The notes under the pieces are model-generated. The model did no database searches. It had not been told where the DNA came from and saw nothing but the letters and a program-made list of their open reading frames with translations. Of a stretch of DNA of 37,269 nt, positions 33,527 through 37,269 are shown piece after piece. This DNA comes from Peptostreptococcaceae bacterium. Lineage in GTDB: Bacteria; Bacillota; Clostridia; Peptostreptococcales; Peptostreptococcaceae. The DNA is taken from the NCBI GenBank assembly GCA_029983575.1, contig JASBZE010000007.1, positions 1 to 37,269 on the forward strand, written 5' to 3'. Within the stretch, counting starts at the first letter, position 1; each line of letters opens with the position of its first letter. The position numbers and the translations under genes are program-made.

Positions 33527-35332
33527 CTAACTGTCGAGTTTGAGAACTGACATAAATGCCTTTTGCGGCACTTCAACGCTTCCTATCTGTCTCATCCTCT
33601 TCTTTCCTTCCTTCTGCTTCTCTAAAAGCTTTCTCTTTCTAGAAATATCTCCTCCATAACATTTAGCTAGGACATCCTTTCTAAGTGCACTAATAGTCTC
33701 TCTAGAAATTATCTTATTTCCTACAGCAGCCTGGATTGGTATCGCAAACTGATGTCTCGGAATCTCTTCTTTTAACTTCTCGCACATAGCCTTACCCCTT
33801 ACATAGGCTCTTGACTCGTGAACGATAAAACTTAGTGCATCAACTTGCTCTTTGTTTATAAGTATATCCAACTTTACTAGTTTAGACGCCACATAACCCT
33901 TTAGCTCGTAATCAAGGGAACCATAACCTCTTGTCCTAGATTTAAGAACGTCGAAGAAATCGTAAATAACCTCATTTAGTGGTAGATCATAATGTAGCAT
34001 AACCCTTCTATCATCGATATACTCCATATTATGCATATTTCCCCTTCTATCTTGGCAAAGCTGCATAACAGCACCTACATAGTCCTTAGGTACGATTATA
34101 TCCGCCTTAACAATAGGTTCTTCAATCATTTTAATTTCAGTCGGATCCGGTAAATTTGTCGGATTTTGTATCATCTGAACATTTCCATCATTAGTGGTCA
34201 CCCTGTAAATAACCGATGGAGCAGTAGTTATAATATTTAAATCAAACTCTCTCTCAAGCCTTTCTTGGATGATTTCCATATGTAATAGTCCTAAAAATCC
34301 ACATCTAAATCCAAATCCCAAGGCTGCAGAAGTTTCTGCCTCATATTCAAGGGCCGCATCATTTATCTGAAGCTTATCCAAACTATCCCTTACATTTTCA
34401 TACTTTTCTCCGTCAGCTGGATATATACCACAGTAAACCATAGGTGTAGCCTTTTTATATCCTGGTAGGGCGTGTTCTGTCGGTCTGTCGGCTTCTGTAA
34501 CCGTATCACCAACCCTACAGCTTCTAATATCCTTAATACTAGCCGCAATATAGCCAACATCTCCACTAGCCAGCTCATCTAGTTCAGTTGGCCCCGGACT
34601 CATAACACCTACCTCAGTAACTTCAAACACCTTCTTGGTATTCATCATCTCAATCTTAGTGCCCTTTGATACCTTGCCTTCAAAAACTCTGACATAAGCC
34701 ACGACACCTTTATATGGATCATAGTATGAATCAAATATCAAAGCTTTAAGCGGTGCATTCTCATCTCCATTTGGAGCTGGAATATTATTTACTATATCCT
34801 CTAAAACATCTTCTATATTAATCCCGTTTTTAGCTGAAATCAACGGAGCTTCCTCAGCATCTAATCCAATGACATCCTCTATCTGCTCTTTAATCTCATC
34901 AACCCTAGCTGATGGAAGATCTATCTTATTAATAACTGGTCTGACCTCTAAATCCTGCTCAATAGCCAGATATACATTTGCTAAAGTCTGAGCTTCTACT
35001 CCCTGAGCAGCGTCTACAACCAAAAGTGCACCCTCGCACGCCGCCAAAGACCTACTAACCTCGTAATTGAAGTCTACGTGACCTGGAGTATCTATAAGAT
35101 GTAAAAAATACGTCTCCCCATCTTTCGCCTTGTATTTAAGCCTTACATTTTGAAGCTTAATAGTAATTCCTCTTTCCCTTTCAAGGTCCATATTATCCAA
35201 AAGCTGGGCCTTCATCTCCCTATCAGACACAAGTCCAGTCACTTGAATCAGCCTATCAGCCAAAGTCGACTTCCCGTGATCTATGTGGGCAATGATAGAA
35301 AAGTTTCTTATCTTACTTTGCCTATCCTTCAC
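33527..35332 (-). CDS. lepA: Elongation factor 4 LepA
   Basis: Ribosome-associated GTPase. G1 is AHIDHGKST at 15-23, G3 DTPGHVDF, G4 NKIDLPSA, and the EF-G-like domains and LepA-specific C-terminal domain (AKCYGGDISRKRKLL then KKRMR) follow. 601 residues is the expected length. It starts with GTG behind GGAGGAG. It lies opposite rpsT, with both promoters in the 276 bases between, and leads toward cca and hemW, so it heads a translation and tRNA operon. Confidence 0.98.
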   Translation of the reverse strand: MKDRQSKIRNFSIIAHIDHGKSTLADRLIQVTGLVSDREMKAQLLDNMDLERERGITIKLQNVRLKYKAKDGETYFLHLIDTPGHVDFNYEVSRSLAACEGALLVVDAAQGVEAQTLANVYLAIEQDLEVRPVINKIDLPSARVDEIKEQIEDVIGLDAEEAPLISAKNGINIEDVLEDIVNNIPAPNGDENAPLKALIFDSYYDPYKGVVAYVRVFEGKVSKGTKIEMMNTKKVFEVTEVGVMSPGPTELDELASGDVGYIAASIKDIRSCRVGDTVTEADRPTEHALPGYKKATPMVYCGIYPADGEKYENVRDSLDKLQINDAALEYEAETSAALGFGFRCGFLGLLHMEIIQERLEREFDLNIITTAPSVIYRVTTNDGNVQMIQNPTNLPDPTEIKMIEEPIVKADIIVPKDYVGAVMQLCQDRRGNMHNMEYIDDRRVMLHYDLPLNEVIYDFFDVLKSRTRGYGSLDYELKGYVASKLVKLDILINKEQVDALSFIVHESRAYVRGKAMCEKLKEEIPRHQFAIPIQAAVGNKIISRETISALRKDVLAKCYGGDISRKRKLLEKQKEGKKRMRQIGSVEVPQKAFMSVLKLDS

Positions 35333-35365
35333 TTAATCTCCTCCTTAACTATTCTCATAAGTACA

Positions 35366-35394
35366 ATTTTACACTAACTATTTCCTAAAGTAAA
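35366..35394 (-). promoter_or_regulatory. lepA promoter
   Basis: TTTACT (35389-35394) and TAAAAT (35366-35371) are 17 bases apart on the minus strand, about 35 bases before the lepA GTG start. Confidence 0.55.
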
Positions 35395-35531
35395 TACTTA
35401 TACCCACCTCATGGAAACATTTTAATTTTGCCGTTGACTTTTCCTTAAATATATGTTAATTTTAACTAATAACAATTAAAAATTATAGTACATATTTTTG
35501 AGCGAAATTAGATTTTTTATAAAAAATTTAC

Positions 35532-35560
35532 TTGATTTTTACACGAATTTCTGTTAAACT
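35532..35560 (+). promoter_or_regulatory. rpsT promoter
   Basis: TTGATT (35532-35537) and TAAACT (35555-35560) are 17 bases apart, about 48 bases before the rpsT ATG. An overlapping TTTACA (35539-35544) with TAATAT downstream is an alternative. Confidence 0.5.
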
Positions 35561-35608
35561 TTAATATGTTGATTAATGAGATATTTTAAGTAACAGGAGG
35601 TGAATCGA

Positions 35609-35872
35609 ATGGCAAATATAAAATCAGCTAAGAAAAGAATCAAGGTAATCGAGAAGAAAACTGCTCTAAACAGAATCAGAAAATCTCAAATAAAGACTGC
35701 TATAAGAAGATTTGAAGAGGCTTTAGAGGCTGGTGACAAAACTACAGCTACTGAAAGATTCCAGTTCGCACAAAAGAAGATAAACCAAGTTGCTTCAAGT
35801 GGAACTATACATAAAAATGCAGCTTCTAGAAAGGTTGCTAAATTAGCTTCAAAATTAAATGCTATGAACTAG
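35609..35872 (+). CDS. rpsT: 30S ribosomal protein S20
   Basis: S20, an early 16S rRNA-binding protein. It begins MANIKSAKKRI and continues Lys/Arg-rich and helical, with KTAIRRF and the late GTIHKNAASRKVAKLASKLN block that mark the family. It has 87 residues. A GTG at 35600 is in frame, but the ATG at 35609 has AGGAGG eight bases before it and gives the family start. It is the only confident plus-strand gene here, is divergent from lepA, and is closed by its own terminator. Confidence 0.97.
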   Translation: MANIKSAKKRIKVIEKKTALNRIRKSQIKTAIRRFEEALEAGDKTTATERFQFAQKKINQVASSGTIHKNAASRKVAKLASKLNAMN

Positions 35873-35901
35873 AAAGACACCCCTGATGGGGTCTTTTTTT
35901 T
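35873..35901 (+). terminator. Intrinsic terminator after rpsT
   Basis: A GC stem of CCCC/GGGG, extended by AGAC/TCT-type pairs around a one-base bulge with TGAT loop, starts at the rpsT stop. It is followed by a run of eight T. Confidence 0.92.
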
Positions 35902-36017
35902 GCAATTATTTGGGTAATGCGTTGATTTTCTGTTAGCTAACTATTATGATATTATTTCAATATTTTTATCAGTAATTATCTTCTGTCAAGTTAGAATTAA
36001 TATGTTTATGTAGTATT
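35902..36017. other. Non-coding stretch between rpsT terminator and large hairpin
   Basis: No gene is visible. The region is AT-rich. A weak -35-like CTGTCA (35983-35988) could serve a transcript starting just before the large hairpin at 36018, but no good -10 is present. Confidence 0.4.
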
Positions 36018-36097
36018 GGGGTGTGTTGAAATTATTGCTCACTCACTTGCAAGCAAGTGGCCCACGTTCCCAATAACTTTCAACACACCCCTTTTTT
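36018..36097 (+). ncRNA. Large isolated hairpin with T-run, candidate small RNA or terminator
   Basis: An outer stem of 20 bp with one bulged base pairs 36018-36037 with 36071-36091 (GGGGTGTGTTGAAA / TTTCAACACACCCC at its base). An inner hairpin CACTTGC/GCAAGTG spans 36044-36059. Six T follow directly. Orientation is plus. It stands alone more than 100 bases from rpsT and over 200 bases from the next gene. It could be a short structured RNA, a second terminator, or a remnant of a mobile palindrome. Confidence 0.5.
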
Positions 36098-36211
36098 ACT
36101 TAGTAGTTTTGATTTTACTTATTAAATCTATTTCATGAATTATATTTTGATTAAACACAGACACTCTAATCATTTTTACAGACTCTCAACGCCTTGTCTT
36201 ATTTCTGCATT
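36098..36211. other. Non-coding stretch between hairpin and DUF3800 terminator
   Basis: No gene, promoter or repeat could be recognised in these 114 bases. Confidence 0.4.
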
Positions 36212-36233
36212 AAAAAGCCCTATCAGGGCGCTT
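36212..36233 (-). terminator. Intrinsic terminator after the DUF3800 gene
   Basis: GCCC (36217-36220) and GGGC (36226-36229) around TATCA form a short GC stem, followed on the minus strand by five T. It lies about 90 bases beyond the DUF3800 stop codon. Confidence 0.65.
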
Positions 36234-36277
36234 TATGATGAGAGGTATTAAAATTACTCAGGTATAATTTAAATTTC

Positions 36278-36306
36278 TTGACAATATAGCCTAGCTTGGA
36301 TATCTT
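36278..36306 (+). promoter_or_regulatory. Candidate antisense promoter at the DUF3800 3' end
   Basis: A perfect TTGACA (36278-36283) and TATCTT (36301-36306) are 17 bases apart on the plus strand, so a transcript would start just before and run antisense into the DUF3800 gene. The -10 is weak. This is a prediction only. Confidence 0.3.
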
Positions 36307-36322
36307 TGTGCAACCTTATAAT

Positions 36323-37018
36323 TTAAGGTAAAAATATAATATTCGAATTTTTAATGTTTTTAAGTTCGTAATATTTTTTATTCTTAGCCAAAAAATAAAT
36401 TCTATTAGCAACAATATCTGACGCCCTAATCAATAGCTTAGAGCATGAATTGCAGTATTCTAATTTTACCTCATTCATATTACTAAAAATAGGCGGATAA
36501 AAAATACTAAACTCCTTATTATAAGTTCCCCACTTAAACTCCTGTTCTAAAGCTTCCTTAAGCTCATATTTGCCGTTAGTAGCAGTAGTATGCTCATCAA
36601 TATAGAAATATATTCTATTTATTTTATCTGGTATAATCTTATTTTCTGAAATAAGTTTTTCAAAAGCTCTTTTTACTGCTATTTTAAACGCATAATCTAA
36701 ATACCTTTGTTTATCTTTCTTGCTTTCAAATATTCTGTTGAGTACTTTTTGCTGTTCTATTATGACGCCAAACTTATAACAATTATTTAAAGATCTGAAT
36801 AGACTACCCTTTTCTTTATTAGTAACTTTAGTAGCTTTAAGCTCATATTTTTTATCAACACCTTTATTACATCTTAACGTTTTCTCCACTTTCGAATACA
36901 TTCTAGACCATTTTTCTTTCTCATCCTTGCCAATTAGTATTAATCCTCCAAAGACAAAGTAATTATTATGTTTTTTATCAAATACACCTGATTCATCAGA
37001 GTATACATATATATTCAC
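36323..37018 (-). CDS. DUF3800-domain protein
   Basis: Matches the DUF3800 family: YVYSDESGVF at the start, a later Asp/Glu pair in FYIDEHTT, and RASDIVAN near the end. This places acidic residues where RNase H-like nucleases hold metal, so nuclease activity is plausible but unproven. It has 231 residues, normal for the family. It starts with GTG behind GGAGG at nine bases. An intrinsic terminator and a structured RNA with its own promoter lie directly upstream, and a terminator lies downstream, so the module is self-contained. DUF3800 genes are common in phages and accessory islands, and several RNA motifs upstream of them have been described (recalled from the literature). Confidence 0.85.
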   Translation of the reverse strand: MNIYVYSDESGVFDKKHNNYFVFGGLILIGKDEKEKWSRMYSKVEKTLRCNKGVDKKYELKATKVTNKEKGSLFRSLNNCYKFGVIIEQQKVLNRIFESKKDKQRYLDYAFKIAVKRAFEKLISENKIIPDKINRIYFYIDEHTTATNGKYELKEALEQEFKWGTYNKEFSIFYPPIFSNMNEVKLEYCNSCSKLLIRASDIVANRIYFLAKNKKYYELKNIKNSNIIFLP

Positions 37019-37034
37019 TTCAATTATCCTCCAT

Positions 37035-37057
37035 AAAAAAAACCACCCTTAGGTGGC
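37035..37057 (-). terminator. Intrinsic terminator between the structured RNA and DUF3800
   Basis: CCACC (37043-37047) and GGTGG (37052-37056) form a stem with a 4-base loop, followed on the minus strand by eight T. Only about 16 bases separate it from the DUF3800 start codon, so most transcripts should stop here and read-through would make the protein. Confidence 0.85.
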
Positions 37058-37131
37058 CTCATGATCGACGATATTACATATCGCTTAAACGTTAATTCGA
37101 TATCATGAGTATACAGCGTATTTCTACCTGC
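37058..37131 (-). ncRNA. Structured RNA upstream of DUF3800
   Basis: A transcript of about 75-95 bases from the promoter at 37138-37166. P1 pairs 37058-37065 with 37102-37109 (CTCATGAT/ATCATGAG, perfect). Inside it P3 pairs 37069-37074 with 37078-37083 (CGATAT/ATATCG) and a weak P2 pairs 37085-37088 with 37092-37095, giving a three-way junction. A second copy of the P3 partner (CGATAT on the plus strand, 37098-37103) can pair with the same strand, so the fold can switch. The terminator stem follows P1 after one base. It may be a DUF3800-type RNA motif. Confidence 0.65.
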
Positions 37132-37137
37132 AACATT

Positions 37138-37166
37138 ATTATACACCTTATAATAAATATTTGCAA
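37138..37166 (-). promoter_or_regulatory. Promoter of the structured RNA
   Basis: TTGCAA (37161-37166) and perfect TATAAT (37138-37143) are 17 bases apart on the minus strand. Transcription would start near 37131, just before the folded region, about 110 bases upstream of the DUF3800 start. Confidence 0.75.
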
Positions 37167-37269
37167 CACTTTTTATATAATTATTTTTTACATAAAAACA
37201 AATGTGGACTATACATCACTTTAAAACTACTTAACAAGACCATTTCACATATGGGGTGACGGTCATTTT
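37167..37269. other. Window edge, no gene recognised
   Basis: The last hundred bases show no convincing gene. A short hairpin (GACC/GGTC with inner TCAC/GTGA, 37238-37264) lies at the very end and may belong to a neighbour outside the window. Confidence 0.4.

Noticed and set aside
1..37269. CRISPR arrays, tRNA or rRNA genes, insertion sequences
   Set aside because: No regularly spaced repeats with unique spacers, no cloverleaf or rRNA-like sequence, and no transposase frame were seen on either strand.

Overview
This AT-rich window reads like the chromosome of a low-GC, Gram-positive anaerobe of the Clostridia/Tissierellia type. The reasons are the sortase-anchored surface proteins, strong AGGAGG ribosome binding sites, the TsaE-TsaB-RimI-TsaD block, and a molybdenum hydroxylase with its own cofactor genes. 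The genus cannot be fixed from the sequence. Nearly every gene is on the minus strand; only rpsT is confidently on the plus strand.

Layout, in window order. (1) 41-2134: a four-gene accessory operon (YopX-family phage protein, two unrecognised proteins, HD-domain protein). It has its own promoter with an embedded palindrome and ends in a terminator. (2) 2285-6001: the FAD, 2Fe-2S and molybdenum subunits of a xanthine dehydrogenase-family hydroxylase, behind a promoter with two palindromes. (3) 6219-15110: the supply side for that enzyme. It holds molybdate uptake (ModABC), cofactor synthesis (MoaA, MoaC, a MOSC-MogA fusion, a MoeA-like protein), XdhC, a MobA-like nucleotidyltransferase fused to a ModE-like DNA-binding domain, and a histidine phosphatase. 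MoaD, MoaE and MoeB are not in the window. (4) 15550-19380: queA, a PsiE-like membrane protein, tgt and dapB, so queuosine tRNA modification plus one lysine/diaminopimelate step. (5) 19381-19841: an intergenic region with four exact DnaA boxes. (6) 19842-26464: a pilus-like locus of three LPXTG proteins (large adhesin, SpaA-type major pilin, small ancillary protein) with no sortase, separated by structured, repeat-bearing leaders. (7) 27087-35332: lepA, cca, a nitroreductase-like gene, hemW, tsaE, tsaB, rimI and tsaD, covering translation, tRNA maturation, t6A synthesis and haem handling, with a terminator behind tsaD. (8) 35609-37166: rpsT, a large isolated hairpin, and a DUF3800 gene preceded by a separately promoted structured RNA that ends in an intrinsic terminator.

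The metabolic core is regions 2 and 3. ModABC imports molybdate, MoaA/MoaC start pterin synthesis, MogA and MoeA-like proteins insert the metal, and XdhC and the MobA-like protein probably finish and deliver the cofactor. The substrate of the hydroxylase cannot be read from the sequence.

The most unusual parts are the RNA-terminator-DUF3800 module at the right end (laid out like a type III toxin-antitoxin locus), the DnaA-box cluster at 19504-19793, the two competing hairpins and G-poor leader inside the pilus locus, and the small YopX operon with its palindromic promoter.
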